From NCBI GenBank assembly GCA_046533095.1, contig JAJQRA010000023.1, forward strand, positions 289,378-353,377: a stretch of DNA of 64,000 nucleotides. Direction: 5' to 3'. The notes beneath the pieces are model-generated. The model saw nothing but the letters and a program-made list of their open reading frames with translations. It was not told the DNA's origin and ran no database searches. Shown here piece after piece: positions 43,019 through 51,400 of the stretch. The DNA is from ZAX-1 sp046533095. Lineage in GTDB: Bacteria > Bacillota > Clostridia > Lachnospirales > Lachnospiraceae. Within the stretch, counting starts at the first letter, position 1, and the number at the start of each line of letters is the position of its first letter. The position numbers and the translations under genes were made by a program.

Positions 43019-43915
43019 TTAGCTCAACAGGGCACATAATATGATAGAATTTAATTTTTCATTCATACTGGCGCTCCTAGAGGTCAGCACAATGGGGATA
43101 TCCGTTCCAACCAGACAACCTGCCATACTATTTTCCGGATTTACATTCCATATTTTACTCATCACATTTCCTGTAACCATTTGCGGCACTAAAAGCATAT
43201 CCGCATCTCCTGCATAAGGTTTATCATATCCTTTTATCTTTGCGGATTCTTTTTCGGTCGCTAGGTCATATGAAATAGGGCCTATTACAATGCCGGGGGC
43301 AAACGCTCCATCGTCCGACATCTCCTGCAATTTTTGTGCCTCGACCGTTTCTGGCATTTTTTCATTGACTGTTTCCACCGCACACAAAGCGGCGACCACT
43401 GGCTTTTCATAGCCCAATTTCGATAACGTACGAATTCCCTCCCTCACAATTTTTATTTTATCCTCAAAAGTTGGATGGGGAATGACTGCAGAATCGCTGA
43501 TTGATAAAAGCTTATTGTGTCCTTTTAGTTGCATACAGCCAAAGTGCGTAATAAATCCCTGTTTATTAAGACCCGTTTCCTTATTTAAAATTGGCTTTAG
43601 CAAATCCCTTGTTTCCATTTTCCCTTTGATAATATAATGGCCTCTCTCCTCATGAATCAGCTTTACGGCTGTTTCTGCCGGATTTGCATTGGTATGTACG
43701 ATTTCAAACTCGCGGTTTGTGTAATTCAGCTTTTGGATGACTGCCACCACTTTTTCTTGATCTCCTACCAGAATCGGAGTGGCATAGCCTTTCTCCTGTG
43801 CACTAAATACCGCCTCAAGGACATGTTCATCATCGGCGCCTGCCACGATGGCTACTTTAGCAGGTGCATTGCGGTCTAAACGTGCATTTACTAAAGATTC
43901 AAAATCTTTATACAT
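43019..43915 (-). CDS. ptb: Phosphate butyryltransferase-type acyltransferase 2
   Basis: A 298-residue homologue of the Ptb at 11591-12532: VAIVAGADDEHVLEAVFSAQ, YIIKGKMETRDLLKPILNKE and PIVLTSRSASMNEKLNSIIL. It is the last gene of the crotonase 2-BKACE 2-Ptb transcript, and its kinase partner is the buk at 36865-37989. It converges with LysR 3 with a gap of 70 bp where I see no clear terminator. Confidence 0.88.
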   Translation of the reverse strand: MYKDFESLVNARLDRNAPAKVAIVAGADDEHVLEAVFSAQEKGYATPILVGDQEKVVAVIQKLNYTNREFEIVHTNANPAETAVKLIHEERGHYIIKGKMETRDLLKPILNKETGLNKQGFITHFGCMQLKGHNKLLSISDSAVIPHPTFEDKIKIVREGIRTLSKLGYEKPVVAALCAVETVNEKMPETVEAQKLQEMSDDGAFAPGIVIGPISYDLATEKESAKIKGYDKPYAGDADMLLVPQMVTGNVMSKIWNVNPENSMAGCLVGTDIPIVLTSRSASMNEKLNSIILCALLS

Positions 43916-43969
43916 GACACTCTCCTTATTTTTTTGAAAATTTTAAAATTCTCATCCATGCTTTTCTCT

Positions 43970-44806
43970 TCATTTCCTTGGTAAATTCAAAATTTGCCGA
44001 GCTTCGTCCGGTGTTGCCGGTTCTTTTCCGTATTCTTTTATTACTCTTGCTGCCCGCTCAACTAGACTTACGTTGCTAGCAAGTTCTCCTTGGGAATAAT
44101 AGATATTATCCTCTAAACCAACTCTAAGATGTCCCCCCAATGCCAATGTTGCATACATGATGGGCATATGTTGTTTCCCTAAACCAAAAGCAGACCAAGT
44201 AGCTCCTTCGGGCAACAGATCATGAAGATATTGCAGGTTCTTTACTGTAGCTTCCATTCCACCAAGCACGCCTAAAACAAACTGGTAATGGCAAGGAGCC
44301 GCCAACACTTCTTTTTTTACATAATATTTCACAATATTCATAAATCCCGAATCGAAAATCTCCATCTCAGGCTTGATGCCTAGTTCTTTCATTTTCAGTC
44401 CCAAAGCATTTAGAAACTGCGGTGAGTTATCAAAAATACCATTCGGCATCCAATTAAATGAACCTGCATCATAAGATGCCATTTCTGGCTTTACATAGGG
44501 CAGATGTGCCATTCTTTGTTCATAGCTTGCGGTGTTGTCTCCCGAAGTTGTACAATTGATAACAATATCACAATCTTTCCTCTCTTTAATTAAATCAACC
44601 GTCTTTTTAAATTTTTCCTTGTCCATTGTTCCCACACCTGCATCATTTCTCATGTGTAAATGAACAACTGCCGCTCCTGACTGCCAACACTTGTAGGCAT
44701 CTTCTGCTATTTCTTCCGGTGTTAGCGGTATATTTGGATTTGCCTCTTTTGGAGTCATTGCGCCTGTTAAAGCCGCCGTTATAATAACCTTATTTTCCAG
44801 TGACAT
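43970..44806 (-). CDS. BKACE family beta-keto acid cleavage enzyme 2
   Basis: A 278-residue DUF849 enzyme from the ATG at 44806 (AAAGGAG upstream). The metal-binding HLH is at residues 49-51 and the acid motif GLEDN near residue 229. It is a paralogue of the BKACE of the first operon but clearly diverged. In this locus it follows the crotonase, so it probably cleaves a beta-keto acid made after ring opening and yields acetoacetate plus a new acyl-CoA for the downstream Ptb. Substrate not known. Confidence 0.85.
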   Translation of the reverse strand: MSLENKVIITAALTGAMTPKEANPNIPLTPEEIAEDAYKCWQSGAAVVHLHMRNDAGVGTMDKEKFKKTVDLIKERKDCDIVINCTTSGDNTASYEQRMAHLPYVKPEMASYDAGSFNWMPNGIFDNSPQFLNALGLKMKELGIKPEMEIFDSGFMNIVKYYVKKEVLAAPCHYQFVLGVLGGMEATVKNLQYLHDLLPEGATWSAFGLGKQHMPIMYATLALGGHLRVGLEDNIYYSQGELASNVSLVERAARVIKEYGKEPATPDEARQILNLPRK

Positions 44807-44864
44807 TCTTCTTATCTCCTTTCGCATTGAACCGCTTCGTGACCATGGTGCTTCCATCTGATTG

Positions 44865-44930
44865 ATAGAACCAAATACATGGGTGAAAATCACAATGTAT
44901 TTGGTTCTATAAAATTGTGATTTTCACCCA
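44865..44930. repeat. Interlocked inverted repeats between crotonase 2 and BKACE 2
   Basis: Two perfect inverted repeats of the form A-B-A'-B' lie here: 44865-44880 pairs with 44895-44910 (16 bp), and 44881-44896 pairs with 44914-44929 (16 bp). The loop of the first hairpin is the 5' arm of the second, so the two can form only one at a time in full, or partly as a pseudoknot. A further A'-like TATTTGGTTCT follows at 44948. In the mRNA this is the leader between two genes of one transcript. Confidence 0.9.
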
Positions 44931-44971
44931 TTGTAAAACCACAACAATATTTGGTTCTCATTCCTATTTCA

Positions 44972-45862
44972 TTATCGAATTTTGCCTTTCAGTGGTGGAT
45001 CGATCTTGCCTTCCAAACCTAGATATTGAATCATTGAGAGCAATTCAGAATGCATTTCATTTGCACAGAACATACCGAATAATTCTGTCCCAAATGCCAT
45101 ATCCAAATCATCTGCAATTCTCTTTTTCCAATTTCTACGAACAAGCTGTGTTGTAAGCCTTCTTGCAACCCTGTTTTGTGCCATCAAAAGATCTGCAATT
45201 TCATAGGCACGATCCATCAATTTTTCTCTTGGGACAATTTCAGATACCATGTTTAGACGAACTAAATCCTGAGCTGAAATCTTATCGCCGGTCATCAAAT
45301 ACCAAGTAGCAAGGCGCGGTGGCAGCAGTTCAAAGAAGCAGCTATGGATTCCATCGCCAGGCACATTATTTGTTCCAGGCAGCATATGGGGATCTAGTAC
45401 CGTAATGTCATCTGCGGCAATTGCTAAATCGCACATAAGGGCCAATTCCGTATGCCCGCCAGAACCACTTAGTACGCCAAGTGTAGGTACTTCCACATCT
45501 TGAATCATTGCGATAATCATACGACGGCCATCAACAAACATATGGTTGTATCTGGTTTCTCCTGCATTGTCGCCCTCTGGTGCCCAGCTTGCAGCTTCAA
45601 AATCTGTAATCCAGATATTGCCGGTTCCGGTAAAGATAATCATTTCTGTTTCACGATCTGTTCCTAATAATCTCCACAGCTTGCCAATAGCATCATGCAA
45701 TTCCATAGACCAGATGAGTGGACCGCCCTTACAGTGCATCCGTACAGTTACAACGCCATCGTCCCTACGGTCGATGATAAATTGCTCCTTAAACATTTCC
45801 TTGATTTCCTCAAAAGTTGGCCATTTTACATAATTTGTGTTTGTTTCTCTCGTTCCTGACAT
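44972..45862 (-). CDS. 6-oxocamphor-hydrolase-type crotonase, copy 2 (cyclic beta-diketone hydrolase)
   Basis: A 296-residue near-twin of the protein at 38114-39007. After the first few residues I find only about three amino-acid differences (DKISAQD for NKISAKD; PLKGK for PLQGK), although many third codon positions differ. The same catalytic residues are present (WSMELHD, GSGGHTE, DPHMLPG, VPGDGIH). The start at 45862 follows TGGAGGGAA. It leads a transcript with BKACE 2 and Ptb 2, giving a ring hydrolase plus cleavage enzyme pair. The retained protein identity with diverged codons indicates strong selection on both copies, or gene conversion. Confidence 0.82.
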   Translation of the reverse strand: MSGTRETNTNYVKWPTFEEIKEMFKEQFIIDRRDDGVVTVRMHCKGGPLIWSMELHDAIGKLWRLLGTDRETEMIIFTGTGNIWITDFEAASWAPEGDNAGETRYNHMFVDGRRMIIAMIQDVEVPTLGVLSGSGGHTELALMCDLAIAADDITVLDPHMLPGTNNVPGDGIHSCFFELLPPRLATWYLMTGDKISAQDLVRLNMVSEIVPREKLMDRAYEIADLLMAQNRVARRLTTQLVRRNWKKRIADDLDMAFGTELFGMFCANEMHSELLSMIQYLGLEGKIDPPLKGKIR

Positions 45863-45938
45863 TGTAATTCCCTCCATTTTTTCTTGAGCACTAGTGTTGT
45901 AGTGTCGTTTGTGTTATGTGTGTAATCTTTATGCATTC

Positions 45939-45986
45939 ATTGTATATGAGAGCTTGCGGATTGTAAAATTCATAATTTGCATTGAT
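45939..45986 (-). promoter_or_regulatory. Promoter/operator of crotonase copy 2
   Basis: Minus strand: TTTACA (45962-45967), 17 bp, TACAAT (45939-45944). The bases upstream of the -35 box read like those before crotonase copy 1, ATGCA-N5-TGAAT, so operator and -35 box were duplicated with the gene, while the downstream leader is different. Confidence 0.8.
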
Positions 45987-46068
45987 TAATTTCATGTTTT
46001 TTGTGGAATTTTATATTGATTTTAATTATAATGAATTATCAGAATGTACACTTTAAACTAATTACACT

Positions 46069-46180
46069 CAAAATAGGATATGATTTGCATTTATTTAACC
46101 AACTATATTCAAAATAGGACATGATTTGCATTTATTTAACCAACCATATTCAAATAGGATATGATTTACATTTATTTTGA
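46069..46180. repeat. Three 41-bp direct repeats upstream of htpG
   Basis: The unit CAAAATAGGACATGATTTGC plus ATTTATTTAACCAACTATATT occurs at 46069, 46110 and 46151 (last copy partial), with few mismatches. They end about 70 bp before the htpG start. They resemble a regulator-binding array or iterons; no CRISPR features (no spacers). Confidence 0.9.
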
Positions 46181-46250
46181 GCATGATTTTAAATTTATAT
46201 AAAATACCATAATATAAAATATCATAAATAGAAGGGATGGTTTGTGGATT

Positions 46251-48113
46251 ATGGGGACAAACGACAAGCAAGGTATGTTATCAATTGAGAGCAAGAATAT
46301 TTTTTCAATATTAAAGAAGTGGCTGTATACAGAGCAGGACATTGTGTTTCGAGAACTGATTTCCAATGCCGATGACGCCATTAAAAAGCTCTCTCACCTT
46401 AGGGAAGAAGAAAAAAGCAATGCAAGCATCCAGGGGGAAATCTGTGTAACGCTTAATGCAGACACTAGCCGCCTTATTATTCGTGATAATGGGCTTGGAA
46501 TGACCGCCGAAGAGGTGCAAAAGTATATAAACAATATTGCATTTTCCGGTGCAGAAGAGTTCATCAGCCAAAATAATCAGATTGGCGATGATGCTATTAT
46601 CGGGCATTTCGGCGTGGGCTTCTATTCAGCTTTTATGTTAACCGACCATGTGGCAATTGAAACTAAATCCTACAAGGAGGATGCAAAAGCCGTTCGTTGG
46701 GATTGTACGTCAGATATGGCCTATCGTATGCAAGAATGTGATAAAGTGGAAATTGGTACGGATATTATTCTTTATTTAGACGAGACAAGCCCTTATTTTA
46801 AAAAGCCGGATAGTGTTCATGCCATTATCGAAAAATTCTTCATCTTTTCAAAAACTGCTATATACTTTACTGCAGAGGGGTACGATCGAGTTATGGTCAA
46901 TGATCCGCTTCCCTTATGGAAAAATCCAAAAGACACGATTGATGCAACCAGCATGAATACATTCTACCAAGATTTCTTTACCGATGTAAATCCTTCCTTG
47001 TTTTGGATTCAATTTGAAAGCATCGATATCGGTGTACGGGGGATTTTGTTCTTTCGCGATACCAAGCAAGGCACCGACGAGCTAGATGGAACTATTAAAA
47101 TCTACAGTCGCGGCGTTTATGTTGGTGAAAACATTCCCGAATTAATACCCAAATTCGTTAATTTGCAAAATGGCATTATCGAATGTGATAATTTACCTCT
47201 CGTCGTTTCCCGCTCTAGTATACGCGATGACGAGAAAGACAACGATATCATCAAACTCATTTACGAATGCCTCTCACAAGAAGTCACGATTGCACTTCAC
47301 GACATGGCAGAGAATCAGCGAACCGCATATGAAAACCATTGGCCAGAGTTGAACGCATTTGTCAAATACGCAATATTGCAAGACAAAACGTTTGCTTCTG
47401 TCATGAGCAAACGAGTCATTTTTATGGATATTTATGGCCAATATTGTACCATACAAGAATATACAAAGGATAGCAACACACAGTCCGGCTTCGTCTACTA
47501 TGCATCGGACAAGCTCGACCAAGCGCATTACATTGAAATTTTCAAAAAATGCAAATTAAATGCCTTGCTCTTTGACCATGTCATCGATCAGCCTTTGATG
47601 TATAAAAATGAAGTCCTCTATCCTGATTTGAAATTTATCCGAATAGATTCCAACATTGAATCCATTTTCAGAGATTCCCTAGAACCGGATGACCAGCCTA
47701 AAGTTGAAATTCTGCGAGAGAAAATCACAAAAGCATTAGACCAAAGATTGGGTACGATGACGCTAAAATTTACAAGGCTTGAATACGAAAACATCTCTAC
47801 GCTGATTATTAACGACGAACAGTCCCGCAGACTAGCAGATGTAATGGAAATTTATGGGTTCTTAAACCCTACTGATTTCTCTGCCAAAGAAAAGCAGTCC
47901 CAGAGCACTTTAATGTTCAATCTAAATAACAAAATCGTGCAATTTATAATAGAATCCTCTGGAAATGAAATGGCGGTAAACATCGTAATAAACCAATTGT
48001 TTGACCTATCTTTAATGAGCCAACAAACACTAAAGCCGGAAGATATCGAACCGTTTATCAATCGAAGTGAAGAAATACTATCCGCCGCCTTGCGCAACAT
48101 CAGCGAGATATAG
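46251..48113 (+). CDS. htpG: Chaperone HtpG (Hsp90)
   Basis: A 620-residue Hsp90. The N-terminal GHKL ATPase domain is complete: FRELISNADDAIKKL (ATP-Mg Asn), DNGLGMTAEEV, and GHFGVGFYSAFM. The middle domain has LPLVVSRSSIRDD, typical of htpG, and the C-terminal dimerisation domain is present. Length is normal. AGAAGGG lies 13 bases before the ATG at 46251, and a TTG at 46242 is an alternative start. It stands alone, with three 41-bp repeats upstream. No terminator was recognised after it. Confidence 0.93.
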   Translation: MGTNDKQGMLSIESKNIFSILKKWLYTEQDIVFRELISNADDAIKKLSHLREEEKSNASIQGEICVTLNADTSRLIIRDNGLGMTAEEVQKYINNIAFSGAEEFISQNNQIGDDAIIGHFGVGFYSAFMLTDHVAIETKSYKEDAKAVRWDCTSDMAYRMQECDKVEIGTDIILYLDETSPYFKKPDSVHAIIEKFFIFSKTAIYFTAEGYDRVMVNDPLPLWKNPKDTIDATSMNTFYQDFFTDVNPSLFWIQFESIDIGVRGILFFRDTKQGTDELDGTIKIYSRGVYVGENIPELIPKFVNLQNGIIECDNLPLVVSRSSIRDDEKDNDIIKLIYECLSQEVTIALHDMAENQRTAYENHWPELNAFVKYAILQDKTFASVMSKRVIFMDIYGQYCTIQEYTKDSNTQSGFVYYASDKLDQAHYIEIFKKCKLNALLFDHVIDQPLMYKNEVLYPDLKFIRIDSNIESIFRDSLEPDDQPKVEILREKITKALDQRLGTMTLKFTRLEYENISTLIINDEQSRRLADVMEIYGFLNPTDFSAKEKQSQSTLMFNLNNKIVQFIIESSGNEMAVNIVINQLFDLSLMSQQTLKPEDIEPFINRSEEILSAALRNISEI

Positions 48114-48134
48114 AAACGTAAAAAAGCAAAATAA

Positions 48135-48383
48135 CTACGAATAAAAGTACGCTATGATTGAACAAAGTATCTCCTGGCAAAAACGATAGAACAAACATTC
48201 TTTAAGATCGCCACATATAATATTACTTCTATTTTCATAGACAATATAGCTCTGATTCCGCCCATCCATTACTTTCCTGATATCCTCTATCCATGTCGGG
48301 AAGTAATGGTTCTGTATTTTTAAGAATTGGGCGATCTCTTTATTTAAGTGCCTTTTTAATTCTCTCTGCTCCCCACGTGTCAT
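48135..48383 (-). CDS. Small protein, possibly an N-terminal transposase fragment
   Basis: An 82-residue ORF facing htpG. The first 50 residues (RGEQRELKRHLNKEIAQFLK, HYFPTWIEDIRKV, DGRNQSYIVY) have the look of the N-terminal end of a DDE transposase in which a QSYI(V/T)Y stretch follows the first helix. The rest is not recognisable. It may be a fragment rather than a gene. From 48384 to 48630 there is no gene; two copies of ATGTAAACTTA(C/T)CCTC lie there. Confidence 0.35.
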   Translation of the reverse strand: MTRGEQRELKRHLNKEIAQFLKIQNHYFPTWIEDIRKVMDGRNQSYIVYENRSNIICGDLKECLFYRFCQEILCSIIAYFYS

Positions 48384-48630
48384 CTTTTGTCCTTCACTGC
48401 GAAAAAATTTTTTTATTGTATCATTTTTGATTCACTTTTGCAGTAAAATGGAGAACTTTTTGTGCGAAAAATATTTACCTTGTAAACATCCTGTATGTTC
48501 TATCCACAGTACATATTACACGTACAGTTGCACAAACGTACCAAAATGTAAACTTACCCTCATTCATTAGATGGAATTTGGGTAGTAGGTAAATTCGTCA
48601 TATGTAAACTTATCCTCCTCTTTCGTAATG

Positions 48631-49041
48631 CTATTTCCCCATAATCTGATCCCGATTGCTCGTTAGTTCGTTTTTGACCTCTTCACCGCACTGCTTCACA
48701 ATAGTCTTGTAATCTGGTCGATTTGTTTTAAGCCAAAGTGTACTTGCGGTCTCACTCATAAGGTTTTCCCCACGAAGCCCCTGTTTTTTCAAATGTCGGT
48801 ATGCTTTGCTTTCCCTATATTTTGGAAAATTATTTTCTAGCCATCGTTTAATATAGTCAATATCATTATCAATTATCCGCTCAAAATCGCAGAGCAGTTC
48901 CTCGCTAATCCCATTACTAGTGCGTTCCCCTATACGCGTGCTTATTTCATCCTGTATGATAGCAATAAACCGCTCTTCCTGTTCGTCAGAATCAAAAACA
49001 TACCCCAGTTCCATTAGTGCATGCCCATCAAAACAAAACAT
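48631..49041 (-). CDS. Hypothetical protein
   Basis: A 136-residue soluble, charged protein without a recognised domain. The first 35 residues include FDSDEQEERFIAIIQDEIST and the middle IIDNDIDYIKRWLENNFPKY. It starts 39 bp after the end of the truncated ORF at 49080-49574 on the same strand, and the two may once have formed one transcription unit. Probable accessory-element cargo. Confidence 0.4.
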   Translation of the reverse strand: MFCFDGHALMELGYVFDSDEQEERFIAIIQDEISTRIGERTSNGISEELLCDFERIIDNDIDYIKRWLENNFPKYRESKAYRHLKKQGLRGENLMSETASTLWLKTNRPDYKTIVKQCGEEVKNELTSNRDQIMGK

Positions 49042-49079
49042 CTATCAATGCCTCCTTTTCCCTATCACCGAGTTTCGTG

Positions 49080-49574
49080 TCATTTACAAAACCATGATTC
49101 ATCTTCCTGCCAAAATAAGTGTCCATCTTCCCATTCCTCGTCCATTACCGCCCGCAACTTATTAAGGTAGGGCAAGGCTAGTGGCTGTCTGCGTGAAGGG
49201 GTTTCCGTGCCCACTGCCGACTCAATTTCTTGGAAAGAAAAGTAGTTATTGGATTTCGCTAGTATCTCGTCAATGGTGAGCGTGGGGGGCTGGGCTTTAT
49301 CCAACATCCCTAGTACCTCGTCATTGGTGAGGGCGCGGCAGGAACGGTATGGCTCCACCAGCCTTCCAATGCTTTGGCGCTCAACCTGCTCCGCAACTGC
49401 ACTGCCGCGCCTTTGGTATCGGGGCTTTTCTACCTGCAGCGTAAAGGCGGTTGTCTGCCTGCCATCGATGCTGAGTGTAGTCAATGCATTGAAGGCATTC
49501 AGCCTGCAAAGATCGCGGGCAAGTTCTGGGTTGCCGAATTTATGTGCGGCGTCACATGCATCCTTGACCGACAT
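49080..49574 (-). CDS. Hypothetical protein, 5'-truncated by insertion sequences
   Basis: A 164-residue ORF whose frame stays open a further 25-30 codons upstream (ADSDALDANSANFSAFR) until it meets the terminal repeat of an IS3-type remnant near 49640. The true start is therefore lost. The recognisable text (LCRLNAFNALTTLSIDGRQT, EKPRYQRRGSAVAEQVERQS) does not match a family I know. It is probably the 3' part of a larger accessory gene. Confidence 0.4.
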   Translation of the reverse strand: MSVKDACDAAHKFGNPELARDLCRLNAFNALTTLSIDGRQTTAFTLQVEKPRYQRRGSAVAEQVERQSIGRLVEPYRSCRALTNDEVLGMLDKAQPPTLTIDEILAKSNNYFSFQEIESAVGTETPSRRQPLALPYLNKLRAVMDEEWEDGHLFWQEDESWFCK

Positions 49575-49635
49575 GCGGAATGCACTGAAATTGGCGCTAT
49601 TGGCATCAAGGGCATCTGAATCGGCTACAATAAAC

Positions 49636-49791
49636 TGGACAAAAAATAGTCGAACGAGGTAAAATAAAAAGAAAAAGCAGGAGGCACAAATGTCCAGATA
49701 CTACACAGATGAGTTCAAAGAAAAAATAGTAACCCTGCACAAGAGTGGGAGGGTGGTGACGAAACTGGTTGAAGGATATGGAATCGCCAAA
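49636..49791 (+). pseudogene. 5' end of an IS3-family element (orfA fragment)
   Basis: TGGACAAAAAATAGTCGAAC (about 49638) is a terminal repeat like those of the remnants at 4.4 and 62.7 kb. After AGGAGG an orfA starts at 49690: MSRYYTDEFKEKIVTLHKSG, VVTKLVEGYGIA, a helix-turn-helix transposase start. It is cut at 49791 by the next insertion sequence. Confidence 0.75.
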
Positions 49792-49844
49792 TTGTTGTGG
49801 TCAAGCTTTTTTGTAACACTTCTGGCTAATAAAATTTGATTCAG

Positions 49845-50705
49845 TTAATGCTGTGTATGCCAAGCCTCAAACGGTGTCTTATATCCATTGTATGAATGGG
49901 GACGGACATGGTTATAGGTCACATATGCAAACTCTTCAATTGAAGAATGCAGTTCTTCATCCGTATGGTAGTAATGCAGATTGACTAGTTCATTTTTTAA
50001 TGTATTGTAATAGCGTTCCATTGGTGCATTATCGTACGGGCATCCTGCCCTGCCCATGCTTTGTGTAATTCCAGCTTCTTCACAGAATGAGGTAAAATCT
50101 TTTGAAGTGTACTGGCTGCCTTGATCACTATGTAGGATTAAATCCCCATGGATGCATGGCTGGGACTCAAACGCCTTTTTTACGGTACGGATTGCGAGGT
50201 CGGCAGCCATGCTCTTATCCGTGATGCTGGCAACCACACTCCGATCATGGAGATCTAGGATGGAGCAGCTATACCGTCTGCTGCCATCTGCCAGAAATAA
50301 ATAGGTGAAGTCCGTACACCATTTCTGGTTTACCCCATCCGCTGTGAATTCCTGGTGCACAAGATCCGCAAAGGTTTTGTGTGCACCCTCTTTTTTGTAG
50401 CCAGTTTTTTTCCGGCGTACTACAGATGCAGGCCCGAGTTCGCCGTTCATGTACCTATGCACGGCCAGGCTGCTCAGCTTGATATTCCTGCGCCCTAGAT
50501 ACACCTTCATGGTGCGGTACCCATCCACACCATGGTGTTCACGGTAGATGGCTTCCAATCTGCTCCAATATGCCCTGTTTTTGGATATAGTAGCCCGCCT
50601 TCCGGCCTTTCCAGAAGCTGTAGTACGCATTTGGGGCAATGTGCATCTGGCGGAGCAACCAGCGCATGCCAAACAGTTTGTGGTATTTCTGGATAAACCG
50701 ATAAG
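49845..50705 (-). pseudogene. IS3-family transposase orfB, frameshifted
   Basis: The main frame (49845-50600) holds the DDE integrase core: WCTDFTYLFLADGSRRYSCS, LILHSDQGSQYTS, PYDNAPMERYYNTLKNELV. The normal N-terminal part (AYRFIQKYHKLFGMRWLLRQ, PNAYYSFWKGRKAGYYIQK) is in another frame and ends at a run of five A's near 50592. One base would restore it. The element is therefore inactive unless the frameshift is a sequencing artefact. Confidence 0.85.
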
Positions 50706-50708
50706 CCT

Positions 50709-51005
50709 CTAATCGATTTCCTCTGCAAAAAATGCCGCCGCTTTTTTTAAGAATAGGACTTCCTTTTTAAAGTCCTCAAGCTCTTTGCGAAGACGTAGAT
50801 TTTCTTTCATGAGCTCCATTTCGTTTTGATTTTCTGGACTGGATTCGGCTTTTGCCTGGCATTCTTTGCTGAACTCGGCACACCACTTTAAGATGCTGGC
50901 TTTGGATACGCCATATTCATCCGTGATGCTTTTGTAGGTCCGTCCCTGTTCGATATGGAGACGGACGATTTTCTTTTTAAACTCTGCTTCGTAACTTTGT
51001 GGCAT
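50709..51005 (-). CDS. IS3-family transposase orfA
   Basis: A 98-residue orfA: helix-turn-helix at the N-terminus (SYEAEFKKKIVRLHIEQGRT, SITDEYGVSKASILKWCAEF) and a leucine-rich coiled coil at the C-terminus (ELMKENLRLRKELEDFKKEV). Together with orfB it makes the transposase by the family's -1 frameshift. Complete in length. Confidence 0.85.
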   Translation of the reverse strand: MPQSYEAEFKKKIVRLHIEQGRTYKSITDEYGVSKASILKWCAEFSKECQAKAESSPENQNEMELMKENLRLRKELEDFKKEVLFLKKAAAFFAEEID

Positions 51006-51081
51006 GATTTTTCCTCTTTTCTGTATGAGATTATTATATCTTATCAGCCACTCCTGTTACAACTATAGTATATCACAACAA

Positions 51082-51400
51082 ACTCTTTTTCAACCCGTTT
51101 CCCGGGATAGACCATAACCCTTTCTACAAATCCATTGACCAGTTCCTTTGTAAATGCGTTTTCATCTTTTGCTTGCATAACGCACGGATTGCCCTTTGCA
51201 TCTTGGCGGTTTCACGCTCAATTGTCTTTAAGCCTGCTTCTGCATCGGTTTTCTGTTCAGGTTTTCATCCAAGTCCAATCGCAGAATACCCGACTGTAGA
51301 AGCCGCGCTATTAATGATTCAATCTGGAGCCGGGATTGCCGTATCGTCACCTCTTGCCCCTTTGTCGGGAATGTAAGGACTAGTTAGCGTCCCAATACAG
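51082..51400 (-). pseudogene. Possible serine-recombinase C-terminal remnant
   Basis: The minus strand next to the IS end reads VMVYPGKRVEKEFV, like the V.VYPGKRIE strand near the C-terminus of large serine recombinases. The region up to about 51400 keeps some coding-like text (for instance QIESLINSAASTVGYSAIG) in shifting frames. No catalytic domain remains. Low-confidence identification. Confidence 0.35.

Larger units (their letters stand above)
49792..51081 (-). mobile_element. IS3-family insertion sequence (about 1.29 kb)
   Basis: The ends are imperfect inverted repeats of about 43 bp, both starting TTGTTGTG and sharing TTGTAACA...TGGCT.ATAA inside. It holds orfA (50709-51005) and orfB (49845-50705). 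It is inserted in the orfA fragment of another element, so the two are nested. No convincing target-site duplication is seen, and the right flank is a different sequence (recombinase remnant), so a deletion followed insertion. Confidence 0.85.

Noticed and set aside
46069..46180. 41-bp repeats as a CRISPR array
   Set aside because: The repeats are contiguous without unique spacers, and no cas gene is in the window.
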